A DNA stretch of 64,000 nucleotides, taken from positions 124,001 to 188,000 of the forward strand of contig CAWESA010000002.1 in NCBI GenBank assembly GCA_963811605.1, in the 5' to 3' direction. Positions 32,852 to 45,143 of this stretch are shown here, piece by piece. Under the pieces are notes generated by a model. It saw only the letters and a program-made list of their open reading frames with translations, made no database searches and was not told where the DNA came from. Within the stretch, counting starts at the first letter, position 1. Every line of letters begins with the position of its first letter. Source of the DNA: CAVQLX01 sp963811605. Its GTDB lineage: Bacteria; Desulfobacterota; Binatia; DP-6. Both the position numbers and the translations under genes were made by a program.

Positions 32852-34234
32852 ATGCTGCCGGATCTGAATCGAGTCATCGAGCAGGTGAGCAAGGAAAAGG
32901 GCATCGACCGCCAGGTCATCGTCGACGCCCTCAAGGACGCCATGCTGTCGGCGGCCAAGCGCACCTACGGCGTGGAGAAGAAGATCGAAGCGGAATGGAA
33001 TCAGGAGATCGGCGAGGTCGAGCTGTTCGAGATCCGGATGGTGGTCGACGCCATCCAGGACGCCGAGAACGAGGTCACGCTCGAGGAGGCCCGGCGCAGC
33101 ATCGATCCCGGGGCGGAGGTCGGTGACGAGCTGCTGGTCAAGCTGCCGCCCGAGAAGTTCGGGCGCATCGCCGCCCAGGCTGCGAAGCAGAACATCATCC
33201 AGCGGGTGCGCGACGCCGAGCGCGACAGCATCTTCAAGGAGTTCAAGACCCGCAAGGGCGAGCTCGCCACCGGCACGGTGCAGCGCTTCGAGAAGAAGAA
33301 CATCATCGTCAACCTCGGCCGCGCGGACGCCATCCTGCCCGAGAAGGAGCAGATCCCGCGCGAGCGCTACCGGCAGAGCGACCGCATCCGGGCCTACATC
33401 GTCGACGTCGAGCTCTCGAGCCGCGGTCCCCAGATCATCCTGTCGCGAACCCATCCCGGCTTGCTGATCGAGCTCTTCCGTCAGGAAGTCCCGGAGATCT
33501 ACGAAGGCATCGTCGAGGTGAAGGGCGCTGCCCGCGAGCCAGGTGGGCGGGCGAAGTTCGCCGTCACGTCGCACGACCGCGACGTCGATCCCGTGGGCGC
33601 GTGCGTCGGGATGCGCGGCACTCGCGTCCAGGCCGTGGTGCAGGAGCTGCGCAACGAGAAGATCGACATCGTCGAGTGGACGGTCGACCCGGCCGAGTAT
33701 GTCTGCCGCGCCCTGGCGCCCGCCAAGGTGTCGCGCATCATCCTCGACGAGGACGATCACGCCATGGAGGTGATCGTCCCCGACGATCAGCTCTCGCTCG
33801 CCATCGGGAAGAAGGGCCAGAACGTCCGCCTCGCGTCGCGGCTCACGACCTGGAAGCTCGATGTCCGGAGCGAATCCGAAGCCGAGGACGAGGCCCGGCG
33901 GGCGCGCGCCTCGCTGTCGGCCATCCCCGGGCTGGGCGACGTCACCGCCGAGCTGCTCTACCAGTACGGCTTCAAGTCGGCCGAGGAGCTGGCCGCCGCG
34001 GATGCGGAGACCGTGGGCGAGGTCGAGGGCATCGGCGCCGAGCGCGCCGACGGCATCCTCGCAACGGCGCGCGAGCACGTCGAGCGGCAGCAGGCGGCCG
34101 CGGAGGCGGCGGCGGTCGAGGCGGCCGCGGCCGAAGCGGCGGCCGCGGCAGAGGCGGCGGCGGCAGCGGCCGAGCCTCCCCCGCCGCTCCCGCCGACCGA
34201 GCAGGCGCCCGCGGACGAGGAGGGCGCCGGGTGA
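32852..34234 (+). CDS. nusA: Transcription termination/antitermination factor NusA
   Basis: A 460-residue RNA-polymerase-binding factor. In order: N-terminal domain, S1 domain (GTVQRFEKKNIIVNLGRADA), two KH domains (DPVGACVGMRGTRVQAV and LSLAIGKKGQNVRLAS) and a helix-hairpin-helix (IPGLGDVTAELLYQYGF). The last about 50 residues are a low-complexity Ala/Glu/Pro tail. ATG 32852 with AGGAGAGAG upstream is preferred to GTG 32831, which overlaps rimP. Confidence 0.96.
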   Translation: MLPDLNRVIEQVSKEKGIDRQVIVDALKDAMLSAAKRTYGVEKKIEAEWNQEIGEVELFEIRMVVDAIQDAENEVTLEEARRSIDPGAEVGDELLVKLPPEKFGRIAAQAAKQNIIQRVRDAERDSIFKEFKTRKGELATGTVQRFEKKNIIVNLGRADAILPEKEQIPRERYRQSDRIRAYIVDVELSSRGPQIILSRTHPGLLIELFRQEVPEIYEGIVEVKGAAREPGGRAKFAVTSHDRDVDPVGACVGMRGTRVQAVVQELRNEKIDIVEWTVDPAEYVCRALAPAKVSRIILDEDDHAMEVIVPDDQLSLAIGKKGQNVRLASRLTTWKLDVRSESEAEDEARRARASLSAIPGLGDVTAELLYQYGFKSAEELAAADAETVGEVEGIGAERADGILATAREHVERQQAAAEAAAVEAAAAEAAAAAEAAAAAAEPPPPLPPTEQAPADEEGAG

Positions 34235-34494
34235 GAAACGTTCCGGTGCGCACCTGCGTGGGCTGTGGCCGGCGCGCGCCGCAGCCCGAGCTCCTCCGCG
34301 TCGTCATGGCCCGGGGCGGGCTGATGCTGGATCGACACCGTCGCCTGCCCGGCCGGGGCGCCTGGTTGCACCGGCAGGCCGGGTGCTGGACGGACTTCGT
34401 GCAGCGTCGGGGCCCCATCCGCTCGCTGCGTGCAACGCCGAGCCGCGCGGCGCGTGAGGCGCTGCATGACAACCTCGTAGCAGGAGGGTGCTAG
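34231..34494 (+). CDS. YlxR-family (DUF448) RNA-binding protein
   Basis: An 87-residue basic protein with RTCVGCGRRAPQPELLRVV and the conserved GRGAWLHRQAGCWTDFV. YlxR is regularly encoded between nusA and infB; it binds RNA and in some species affects RNase P or expression regulation. The GTG start overlaps the nusA stop (GTGA). Confidence 0.9.
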   Translation: MRNVPVRTCVGCGRRAPQPELLRVVMARGGLMLDRHRRLPGRGAWLHRQAGCWTDFVQRRGPIRSLRATPSRAAREALHDNLVAGGC

Positions 34495-34501
34495 GAACCG
34501 T

Positions 34502-37294
<2,793 letters not shown>

Positions 37295-37314
37295 CGGCGG
37301 CGCGGAGCCGTCCG

Positions 37315-37602
37315 ATGGTGGTCGGCGTGCTGCGGCTCGAGCTCCTGCTGCCCGAGAACCATTCGCTCAAAGGCAAGCGCAGCGTGCTGCGGGCGATCAA
37401 GGCGCGCGTGCAAAACAAGTTCAACGTCTCGATCGCCGAGTGTGGGGAGCACGATCACTGGCAGCGGACCATCCTCGGCGTGAGCCAGGTCGGCTCCGAG
37501 CAAGGGCACGTGGACGCGTGCCTGCGACAGGTCGTGCAGTTCGTCGATGGGCTCCAGCTCGCCGAGCTCGGCGAGGAGCGCGTCGAGTTCCTGCACTACT
37601 AG
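37315..37602 (+). CDS. DUF503 (YlxP-like) protein
   Basis: A 95-residue protein with VGVLRLELLLPENHSLKGKR, VLRAIKARVQNKFNVSIAE and the ending VEFLHY. DUF503 proteins lie between infB and rbfA in many bacteria and probably act in ribosome maturation, but the role is not proven. GGAG is placed 8 nt before the ATG. Confidence 0.9.
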   Translation: MVVGVLRLELLLPENHSLKGKRSVLRAIKARVQNKFNVSIAECGEHDHWQRTILGVSQVGSEQGHVDACLRQVVQFVDGLQLAELGEERVEFLHY

Positions 37603-37612
37603 AGGACGGCCG

Positions 37613-37987
37613 GTGGCGGAGCATCGTCGCGATCGCGTCGCGCACCTGATCCGGGCGGAGCTGGCGGGCCTGCTGCTGCGCGAGGCGCGCGACCCGCGCC
37701 TGCAAGCCGTCACCGTCACGGACGTGCGCGTCACCGCCGATCTGCGCCTGGCGCGCATCCGGTTCCGCACCCTGACTCCGGAGGCCGCGCCGCGCGAAGC
37801 GCAGGCGGCGCTCCGGCGCGCCACCCCGTTCCTCCGCGGCGCACTCGGCCGGGCGCTCGGGATGCGGGTCACACCCGAGCTGCGCTTCGAATACGACACC
37901 ACGCCGGACACCGCGCGCCGGGTGGATGCCTTGCTCGACGAGGTGCGGCCCGGCGATGCGGAGGGCGACGACGAGGACGGGTCGTGA
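37613..37987 (+). CDS. rbfA: Ribosome-binding factor A
   Basis: A 124-residue KH-fold protein needed for 16S rRNA 5'-end maturation. It has HRRDRVAHLIRAELAGLLLRE, AVTVTDVRVTADLRLARI and the C-terminal LRFEYDTTPD. The acidic tail (DEVRPGDAEGDDEDG) is common. Start is GTG 37613 with GAGGA upstream; it overlaps truB as GTGA. Confidence 0.93.
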   Translation: MAEHRRDRVAHLIRAELAGLLLREARDPRLQAVTVTDVRVTADLRLARIRFRTLTPEAAPREAQAALRRATPFLRGALGRALGMRVTPELRFEYDTTPDTARRVDALLDEVRPGDAEGDDEDGS

Positions 37988-38853
37988 CCGGCATCCTCCT
38001 GGTCGACAAGCCGGAAGGTCTGTCGTCGGCGGGCGCCATCCGCGTGCTGAAGGGGCGGCTCGACGGTGCCAAGGTGGGACATCTCGGCACCCTCGACCCG
38101 TTCGCCAGCGGCCTGCTGCCGCTGTGCGTGGGCGAGGCGACCAAGGTCGCGCGCTACCTGCTGCTCGAACGCAAGGGCTACAGCGGCACCATTCGTCTCG
38201 GGATCGAGACCGACACGCTCGATCGTACCGGCCAGGTCACCGGGACCGCGGCGGTCCCGCGCCTGTCGCCCGCGACGGTTGCCGCGGCCGCCGCCCGCTT
38301 CCTCGGTGCGCAGCGGCAGGTGCCGCCGATGTTCTCCGCGCTCAAGCGGGACGGCGTGCCGCTCTACAAGCTCGCCCGACGCGGCATCGCCGTCGAGCGG
38401 CCGCCACGCGACATCGACATCGGGCGCTTCGAGGTCACCGTGCGCGACTCCGAGCGCATCGACTTCGCGGTCGAATGCTCGAAGGGTACCTACGTCCGCG
38501 TGCTGGCGGCCGACCTCGGCCGCAGTCTCGGCACCGTCGCGCATCTCGAGCACCTGCGGCGGACGCGGGTGGGAGCCTTCGAGGTCGCGGCCGCGCATCT
38601 GCCCGAGGCGCTCGCGGCGATGCCCGTGCTCCCTCTCATTCCCGTGCGCGAGGCGCTGGCCGCGCTGCGGGCGTTCACGCTGGACGCCGGGGCGCTGCTC
38701 CAGCTGCGCCGGGGCCAGCAAGCGCCGCTGCGTCGCCTGGCGGCACCCGCGCCCGGCGAAGCGGCCCTGGTGGTGGACGACGGCGGCAGGGCGGCGGCGC
38801 TCGTCGAGGCCAGCGCGGATGGCTGGCGTGTGGCGAGAATGCTCGCGGGCTGA
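37984..38853 (+). CDS. truB: tRNA pseudouridine(55) synthase
   Basis: A 289-residue enzyme that makes pseudouridine 55 in the tRNA T-loop. Motifs: GILLVDKPEGLSS, KVGHLGTLDPFASGLLP with the catalytic Asp, and PPMFSALKRDGVPLYKLAR. A PUA-like C-terminal part (about 230-289) ends LVEASADGWRVARM. GTG start overlapping rbfA. A DHH phosphoesterase gene often found between rbfA and truB is absent. Confidence 0.95.
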   Translation: MTGILLVDKPEGLSSAGAIRVLKGRLDGAKVGHLGTLDPFASGLLPLCVGEATKVARYLLLERKGYSGTIRLGIETDTLDRTGQVTGTAAVPRLSPATVAAAAARFLGAQRQVPPMFSALKRDGVPLYKLARRGIAVERPPRDIDIGRFEVTVRDSERIDFAVECSKGTYVRVLAADLGRSLGTVAHLEHLRRTRVGAFEVAAAHLPEALAAMPVLPLIPVREALAALRAFTLDAGALLQLRRGQQAPLRRLAAPAPGEAALVVDDGGRAAALVEASADGWRVARMLAG

Positions 38854-38887
38854 GCGGCGCATCGCCAACGCCTGAGCGTCGCTTCCC

Positions 38888-38916
38888 TTTACAAGCCGTG
38901 GGGCCCGTGTTAGACG
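38888..38916 (+). promoter_or_regulatory. Candidate rpsO-pnp promoter
   Basis: TTTACA (38888-38893), 17 nt, TAGACG (38911-38916), in the 111-nt gap after truB. The predicted leader to rpsO is about 42 nt and includes GAGAGGGCGGG before the ATG. Confidence 0.5.
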
Positions 38917-38964
38917 CCGTGTGTTAAACAGCAAGCGAGAGAAAACGGAAATAGAGAGGGCGGG

Positions 38965-39234
38965 ATGGCAGTGCTCCAGGAGCGCACGCGTGAGATCGTG
39001 CAGACCAATCGGCGGCATGACACCGACACCGGGTCGCCGGAGGTGCAGATTGCGCTTCTGACGAACCGGATCGTGTACCTGACGGAGCACTTCAAGACAC
39101 ATCGCAAGGATCACCATTCCCGTCGCGGGCTGCTGAAGCTCGTAGGCCAGCGTCGACGACTCCTCGACTACCTCAAGCGGAGCGACTTCCCTACCTACAA
39201 GGCCGTCATCGACCGGCTCGGCATCCGCAAGTAA
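38965..39234 (+). CDS. rpsO: Ribosomal protein S15
   Basis: An 89-residue primary 16S rRNA-binding protein. It has DTDTGSPEVQIALLTNRI, HRKDHHSRRGLLKLVGQRRRLLDYL and the ending YKAVIDRLGIRK, all standard. pnp follows after 87 nt, the usual pairing; in E. coli S15 represses its own translation. Confidence 0.97.
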   Translation: MAVLQERTREIVQTNRRHDTDTGSPEVQIALLTNRIVYLTEHFKTHRKDHHSRRGLLKLVGQRRRLLDYLKRSDFPTYKAVIDRLGIRK

Positions 39235-39321
39235 CACCCGCTGCAACGCAGCGCCCTCCCTTTCTCCCCGTCACGCCTCGCCTGAATCATCGAAGCGGCG
39301 CATCGCCGCGGGGAGAGTGCA

Positions 39322-41424
39322 ATGTCTCATAAGGTTGAGGCCGACTTTCACGGCCGGCCACTCAGCATCGAAACCGGGAGAGTCGCCCGCCAGGCCGGCG
39401 GAGCCGTCCTGGTCCAGCTCGGCGAGAGCGTCGTCCTCGTCACCGCGACCGCCAGCCGGATGCCTCGGGAAGGCATCGATTTCTTCCCGTTGACCTGCGA
39501 CTACGTCGAGAAGACGTTCGCAGCCGGGAAGATTCCCGGCGGGTTCTTCAAGCGCGAGGGACGGCAGGCAGAAAAGGAAATCTTGACGTCGCGCCTGATC
39601 GACCGTCCGACGCGGCCGCTGTTCCCGAAGGGGTTCCGCTGCGAGACGCAGATCGTCGCCACGGTCCTCTCGCACGATCGGGAGAACGATCCCGACATGA
39701 TCTCGATTCTCGGTGCGTCGACGGCGCTGTCGCTGTCGGACATCCCGTGGGGCGGTCCGATCGCCGCCGTACGCGTCGGCCGTGTCGGCGGTGCGCTGCT
39801 GATCAATCCCACCACGACGCAGCTCGTCGACAGCGATCTCAACCTCATCGTCGCCGCCAGCCGTGACGCCATCGTCATGGTCGAGGGCGGGGCGCGCACC
39901 GTACCCGAGACCGAGCTGCTCGAGGCGCTGTTCGCGGCCCACGACGCGGCACAGCCGTTGATCGACATGCAGGAAGAGCTGGTGCGGCGCGCGGGCAAGC
40001 CCAAGCGCACGGTCGAGCCGCCGGCGCGCGACGCGGCGCTCGAGGCGACGGTGCAGGAGTATGCGCTCCCGAAGCTGCGCGAGGCGCTCGCCAAGCCGGT
40101 CAAGCAGGAGCGCTACGCCGCGCTCGACGATGCGCACGACGGCGCCCAGGCTGCGCTCGGCGGCGGCGAGCCCGCACGCGAGAAGCTCGTCGGCGAGCTG
40201 GTCGACAAGGTGAAGAAGCAGGTGGTTCGCGAAGCCATCGTCCGCGAGGGACGACGCGTCGACGGCCGCGGCCTCACCGACGTGCGGCCGATCACCTGCG
40301 AGGTCGAGGTGCTGCCCCGCACGCACGGGTCGGCGCTGTTCACGCGCGGCGAGACGCAGGCCCTCGTCGTCACCACGCTGGGGACGTCGTCGGACGAGCA
40401 GAAGATCGACGCCCTGATCGGCGAGCACTACAAGAAGTTCATGCTGCACTACAACTTTCCGCCCTTCAGCACCGGCGAGACCAAGTTCCTGCGCGGGCCC
40501 GGGCGGCGCGAGATCGGGCATGGCGCGCTCGCCGAGCGAGCGCTCCTGCCGGTGCTCCCGGAGGAGTCCGACTTCCCCTACACGATCCGGATCGTGTCCG
40601 AGGTGCTCGAGTCGAACGGCTCGTCATCCATGGCCACGGTGTGCGGCGGCTCGCTGTCGCTGATGCAGGCCGGCGTGCCCATCAAGGGCGCCGTGGCGGG
40701 CGTGGCCATGGGGCTCATCAAGGAAGGCGATGAGGTGCGGGTCCTCTCCGACATCCTCGGCGACGAGGACCATCTCGGCGACATGGACTTCAAGGTCGCC
40801 GGGACGCGCGACGGCGTCACCGCCGTGCAGATGGACATCAAGATCGGGGGCGTGACGCGTGCGGTGATGCAGCAGGCCCTCGAGCAGGCGCGCGGGGCGC
40901 GGCTGCACATTCTCGGCAAGATGGACGAGGCGCTGGCGGCGCCGCGCGCGGAGCTGTCGACCTACGCGCCACGGATCGTCACGCTGCGCATCAAGACCGA
41001 TCGCATCCGCGACCTCATCGGACCGGGCGGCAAGACCATCCGCAGCATCGTCGAGGAGACGGGCTGCAAGATCGACGTCGAGGACGACGGCACGGTCCTG
41101 GTCGCCTCGTCGGACGGCACGTCGATGCAGCGCGCGATCGATCGCATTCGCGGCCTCACCGCGGAGGCGGAGGTCGGGAAGATCTACCGCGGGACGGTGC
41201 GGCGGGTGGTCGACTTCGGCGCCTTCGTCGAGATCATGCCGGGCACCGACGGGCTGGTGCACATCTCGCAGCTCGCCAACGAGCGCGTCCGCCAGGTCAC
41301 CGACGTCGTGCACGAGGGTGACGTGATCGACGTCAAGGTGCTCGAGGTGGACAAGTCGGGCAAGATCCGGCTGTCGCGCAAAGAGGCGCTGCGCGACCAG
41401 GGCACCACGGAGGCGGCCCACTAG
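39322..41424 (+). CDS. pnp: Polyribonucleotide nucleotidyltransferase (PNPase)
   Basis: A 700-residue phosphorolytic 3'-5' exoribonuclease. Two RNase PH domains are visible: GGAVLVQLGESVVLVTATAS and the second with TRGETQALVVTTLGTSSDEQ and FPPFSTGETKFLRGPGRREIGHG. They are followed by a KH domain (RDLIGPGGKTIRSIVEETG) and an S1 domain (YRGTVRRVVDFGAFVEIMPGTDG, limited here to its core). GGGGAGAG precedes the ATG. Length is normal. Confidence 0.97.
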   Translation: MSHKVEADFHGRPLSIETGRVARQAGGAVLVQLGESVVLVTATASRMPREGIDFFPLTCDYVEKTFAAGKIPGGFFKREGRQAEKEILTSRLIDRPTRPLFPKGFRCETQIVATVLSHDRENDPDMISILGASTALSLSDIPWGGPIAAVRVGRVGGALLINPTTTQLVDSDLNLIVAASRDAIVMVEGGARTVPETELLEALFAAHDAAQPLIDMQEELVRRAGKPKRTVEPPARDAALEATVQEYALPKLREALAKPVKQERYAALDDAHDGAQAALGGGEPAREKLVGELVDKVKKQVVREAIVREGRRVDGRGLTDVRPITCEVEVLPRTHGSALFTRGETQALVVTTLGTSSDEQKIDALIGEHYKKFMLHYNFPPFSTGETKFLRGPGRREIGHGALAERALLPVLPEESDFPYTIRIVSEVLESNGSSSMATVCGGSLSLMQAGVPIKGAVAGVAMGLIKEGDEVRVLSDILGDEDHLGDMDFKVAGTRDGVTAVQMDIKIGGVTRAVMQQALEQARGARLHILGKMDEALAAPRAELSTYAPRIVTLRIKTDRIRDLIGPGGKTIRSIVEETGCKIDVEDDGTVLVASSDGTSMQRAIDRIRGLTAEAEVGKIYRGTVRRVVDFGAFVEIMPGTDGLVHISQLANERVRQVTDVVHEGDVIDVKVLEVDKSGKIRLSRKEALRDQGTTEAAH

Positions 41425-41430
41425 CGCACC

Positions 41431-42684
41431 ATGCGTGCGACCCGCCTTTCCAACGGCATCCGGGTGCTGTCCGAGGAGCTCGACGATCTCCCCTCGGTCA
41501 CGGTCGGCATCTGGGTCGAGAACGGCTCGCGGTACGAGACCGACGCGCAGGCCGGAATCTCCCACTTCCTGGAGCATCTGTTCTTCAAGGGCACGGAGCG
41601 CCGGACGGCTGCGCAGATCGCCGAGGAGATCGACGCGGTCGGCGGGTGGGTGAATGCGTTCACCACCAAGGAGTACACCTGCTATCACGCCAAGGTGCTG
41701 CCCGAGCACCTGCCGCTCGCGCTCGACGTCCTCGGCGACATCTTCCTGCACTCGCGGTTCGCCGAGGAGGAGATCGATCGCGAGCGCTCCGTCATCCTGC
41801 AGGAGATCTCGCAGGCCGAGGACACTCCGGACGACTTCGTGCACGATCTCTTCAGCCTCGCATTCTGGCCGGGACATCCGCTGTCGCGGCCGGTTGCCGG
41901 GAGCGCGGCCACGGTGGCGCCGCTGCGCCGTGAGGATTTTCTCCGCTTCCTCGAGGCGCGCTACCGGCCGGACCGCGTCATCCTGTCGGCGGCGGGCCGC
42001 GTCAAGCACGACGAGCTGGCGGCGGTCGTGGAGCGGAGCTTCGGCCACCTCCGGGGCACCTCCGTTCCCGAGATGCCGCATCCGCCGCGGGCGCAGTCCG
42101 GGCTCACCGTGCACGCGAAGAAGCTCGAGCAGCTGCACATCTGTCTCGGGGTGCCCGGCATTCCCCACAACGACCCGGATCGCTACCCCGCCCACGTCCT
42201 CAACCAGGCCCTGGGGGGCGGCATGAGCTCCCGCCTCTTCCAGGAGGTCCGCGAGCGGCGCGGCAAGGCGTACACGGTCTACTCGTTCCTGCCGAGCTTT
42301 CGCGACGCCGGCTACTTCGGTGTGTACGTCGGGACCAGCGCGGAGTGGGCGCGCGAGGTGCTCGAGGTCATCCAGGCCGAGCTGCGGCAGGCGGCGGAGC
42401 ATGGCCTCAAGCCCGAGGAGCTCACGCGCACGAAGAACCAGATCAAGGGCAGCCTGCTCCTCGGTCTCGAGACGAGCGACAGCCGCATGATCCGGCTGGC
42501 CCGCAACGAGATCTACTACCGGCGCGACGTGCCGTTGGCGGAGATCTCCGCCGCGGTCGAGGCCGTGACCAACGACGACGTCCTGCGCGTGGCGCGCCGC
42601 ATGTTTCGCCCCGGCGCGCAGGCCGTGACGGTGCTGGGCGATCTGAAGGGCGAGCAGCTCGACGAGGGGGTCCTCGACGCGTGA
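41431..42684 (+). CDS. M16-family zinc metallopeptidase
   Basis: A 417-residue inverzincin-type peptidase. The zinc motif HFLEH (HxxEH) is at residues 45-49 in AGISHFLEHLFFKGTERR, and the distal Glu lies in ERSVILQEISQAEDTPDD. The C-terminal half has LNQALGGGMSSRLFQEVRERRGKAY, the conserved R/Y substrate-binding region. This gene regularly lies after pnp and before dut in deltaproteobacteria; its substrate there is unknown. It starts 6 nt after pnp and overlaps dut (GTGA). Confidence 0.94.
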   Translation: MRATRLSNGIRVLSEELDDLPSVTVGIWVENGSRYETDAQAGISHFLEHLFFKGTERRTAAQIAEEIDAVGGWVNAFTTKEYTCYHAKVLPEHLPLALDVLGDIFLHSRFAEEEIDRERSVILQEISQAEDTPDDFVHDLFSLAFWPGHPLSRPVAGSAATVAPLRREDFLRFLEARYRPDRVILSAAGRVKHDELAAVVERSFGHLRGTSVPEMPHPPRAQSGLTVHAKKLEQLHICLGVPGIPHNDPDRYPAHVLNQALGGGMSSRLFQEVRERRGKAYTVYSFLPSFRDAGYFGVYVGTSAEWAREVLEVIQAELRQAAEHGLKPEELTRTKNQIKGSLLLGLETSDSRMIRLARNEIYYRRDVPLAEISAAVEAVTNDDVLRVARRMFRPGAQAVTVLGDLKGEQLDEGVLDA

Positions 42685-43148
42685 GTACGCCGGTGCCGGT
42701 CGAAGTGGTGCGCGTGCGACCCGGATCGGCTCCGCTGGACCTGCCGAGGTACATGAGTCCGGATGCGTCCGGCCTCGACCTCCTGGCGGACATCGATCGC
42801 GAGCTCGGACTCCGCCCCGGCGAGCGCGCCCTCGTGCCGACCGGCATCGCGATCGCGCTCCCTGCCGGCTACGAAGCGCAGGTGCGGCCGCGGAGCGGCC
42901 TTGCCCTGCGCACGGGCGTCACGGTGCTGAACGCGCCCGGGACGATCGACGCGGACTACCGCGGCGAGGTCCAGGTCCTGCTGGTCAATCTCGGGCCCGA
43001 GCCGGTCTCGGTACGGCGCGGGGAGCGCATCGCGCAGCTGATCGTGGCCCCCGTGACGCGCATCGCCTGGCACGAGGTCGCCGCGCTGCCGGTCAGCGGC
43101 CGTGGCGACGGTGGCTTCGGCAGCACCGGGAGGGGAGGGCCGCCATGA
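42681..43148 (+). CDS. dut: Deoxyuridine 5'-triphosphate nucleotidohydrolase
   Basis: A 155-residue trimeric dUTPase that keeps uracil out of DNA and yields dUMP. The five motifs can be followed: ASGLDLLA (1), RPRSGLALR (2), GTIDADYRGEV with the catalytic Asp (3), RRGERIAQLIVAPV (4) and GDGGFGSTGRG (5). GTG overlaps the peptidase stop; its own stop overlaps purB (ATGA). Confidence 0.95.
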   Translation: MSTPVPVEVVRVRPGSAPLDLPRYMSPDASGLDLLADIDRELGLRPGERALVPTGIAIALPAGYEAQVRPRSGLALRTGVTVLNAPGTIDADYRGEVQVLLVNLGPEPVSVRRGERIAQLIVAPVTRIAWHEVAALPVSGRGDGGFGSTGRGGPP

Positions 43149-44443
43149 TCGCGCGCTACACGCGGCCCGAGATGGCGGCCGTGTGGTCCGAGGAGGCACG
43201 CCTGCGGCGCTGGCTCGACGTCGAGCTGGCGCTGGTCGACGAGCTGGCGAGTCGTGGCGAGGTGCCGGCCGCGGCGGCGGCGGCACTGCGGCGAGACGCG
43301 CGTGTCGACGTCGCCCGCATGCAGGCGATCGAGGCCGAGGTGAAGCACGACGTCATCGCCTTCGTGTCCTCCGTGGCCGAGAAGCTGGGCGACGAGAGCC
43401 GCTTCCTGCACCTCGGCCTCACCTCGAGCGACGTCGTCGACACGGCGTTCGCGATGCAGCTGCGCGACGCCGCCGATCTGCTCCTGGCCGGGCTCGACCG
43501 CCTCCGGACGGCCGTGCGCGCGCAGGCCGAGCGCCACAAGCACACGCTCATGGTCGGCCGCACCCATGGCATTCACGCCGAGCCGATCACCTTCGGCCTC
43601 AAGTGCGCCGGCTGGTACGCCGAGCTGGGACGGGGACGGCGCGCCCTGGCGGAGGCACGGGTGCTGATCGCGCACGGGAAGCTCTCCGGGGCCGTGGGGA
43701 CGTTCGCCAACAATCCCCCCGACGTCGAGGACGGCGTGTGCCGCCGGCTCGGGCTGGCCGCGGAGCCGATCGCCACGCAGGTGGTGCCGCGCGACCGGCA
43801 CGCGCACTTCTTCACGCGGCTCGCCGTGGTCGCCGGCACCTGCGAACGCATCGCCACGGAGATCCGGCATCTCCAGCGTACCGAGGTGGGTGAGGTCCTG
43901 GAGCCCTTCGGACGCGCCCAGAAGGGATCGTCCGCCATGCCGCACAAGCGCAACCCGATCCTGGTCGAGAACCTGACCGGCCTCGCCCGCCTGGTTCGCA
44001 GCTACGCGCTCGCGGCGCTCGAGAACATGGCGCTGTGGCACGAGCGCGACATCAGCCACTCGTCGGTCGAGCGCGTCATCGCGCCCGACGCCACCATCGT
44101 GCTCGACTTCATGCTGGCGCGGCTGGCGGGCGTGGTCGAGGAACTCGAGGTGCGACCGGAGGCGATGGCGCGGAACCTCGAACGCCTCGGCGGGGCGGTG
44201 TGCTCGGAGCAGGTGCTGCTGACCCTCGTGCGCCGCGGCCTGCGGCGCGACGACGCGTACCGCCTGGTGCAGCGTCACGCGCTGGAGGGTGACGATCTGC
44301 CCGGACGGCTCGCGGGCGATGCGGAGATCACGCGGCACATTCCGGCAAACGAGCTGGCGGCGCTCTTTGACATGCGTCATGCGCTGCGGCATATCGACGT
44401 CCTGTTCTCGCGGGCGCTGGAGGACGGCGATGGATCGCGGTGA
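43145..44443 (+). CDS. purB: Adenylosuccinate lyase
   Basis: A 432-residue fumarase-superfamily enzyme that acts twice in purine synthesis (SAICAR to AICAR; adenylosuccinate to AMP). It begins MIARYTRPEMAAVWSEEARL. Visible are the catalytic His in GRTHGIHAEPITFGLK, LTSSDVVDTAFA and the signature loop GSSAMPHKRNPI. It heads the pur run and overlaps dut by 4 nt and purC by 14 nt. Confidence 0.96.
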   Translation: MIARYTRPEMAAVWSEEARLRRWLDVELALVDELASRGEVPAAAAAALRRDARVDVARMQAIEAEVKHDVIAFVSSVAEKLGDESRFLHLGLTSSDVVDTAFAMQLRDAADLLLAGLDRLRTAVRAQAERHKHTLMVGRTHGIHAEPITFGLKCAGWYAELGRGRRALAEARVLIAHGKLSGAVGTFANNPPDVEDGVCRRLGLAAEPIATQVVPRDRHAHFFTRLAVVAGTCERIATEIRHLQRTEVGEVLEPFGRAQKGSSAMPHKRNPILVENLTGLARLVRSYALAALENMALWHERDISHSSVERVIAPDATIVLDFMLARLAGVVEELEVRPEAMARNLERLGGAVCSEQVLLTLVRRGLRRDDAYRLVQRHALEGDDLPGRLAGDAEITRHIPANELAALFDMRHALRHIDVLFSRALEDGDGSR

Positions 44444-45143
44444 GCTTCTCTACGAGGGCAAAGCCAAGCAGGTCTATCGGACGGCCGATGCCGACCTTCT
44501 GATCCAGCACTTCAAGGACGACGCGACGGCGTTCAACGCCCAGAAGCGCGGCACGATCGTCAGCAAAGGGATCGTCAACAACCGTATCTCCGAGGTGCTG
44601 TTCGGCCTGCTGGAGCGCGAGGGCGTCCCGACCCACTTCGTCGAGCGCCCGTCCGATCGCGACATGCTGATCCGTGCCTGCCAGATCGTGAAGATCGAGG
44701 TCGTGGTGCGCAACGTGATCGCAGGCAGCCTGGCGAAGCGGCTCGGACGACCGGAAGGCGAGGCCCTGCCGGAACCCATCCTGGAGCACTACTTGAAGGA
44801 CGATGCGCTCGGCGACCCGCTCATCAACGACTGGCACATCCGGTTCCTCCAGCTCGCGACTCCCGAGGAGCTCGAGGCCATCAACGCCACGGCGCTGCGC
44901 GTGAATGCGATCCTGCGCCCCTACCTGGAGAGCCGCGACATCGTGCTGGTCGATTTCAAGCTCGAGTTCGGCCGTCACCACGGCCGCCTGCTGGTGGCCG
45001 ACGAGATCTGTCCCGACACCTGCCGCCTGTGGGACAAGGCCACGGGGCACAAGCTCGACAAGGACCGCTTCCGCCGCGACCTGGGCGGGGTCGAGGAGGC
45101 GTATCAGGAGGCCGCCCGGCGCATCTGCGGGATCGCCGCCTGA
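44430..45143 (+). CDS. purC: SAICAR synthetase
   Basis: A 237-residue enzyme that adds aspartate to CAIR in purine synthesis. It has LLYEGKAKQVYRT, FKDDATAFNAQKRG, VVVRNVIAGSLAKRLG and LVDFKLEFGRHHGRLLVADEI, all conserved. ATG 44430 lies inside the 3' end of purB; the stop shares one base with the purS start. Confidence 0.96.
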   Translation: MDRGELLYEGKAKQVYRTADADLLIQHFKDDATAFNAQKRGTIVSKGIVNNRISEVLFGLLEREGVPTHFVERPSDRDMLIRACQIVKIEVVVRNVIAGSLAKRLGRPEGEALPEPILEHYLKDDALGDPLINDWHIRFLQLATPEELEAINATALRVNAILRPYLESRDIVLVDFKLEFGRHHGRLLVADEICPDTCRLWDKATGHKLDKDRFRRDLGGVEEAYQEAARRICGIAA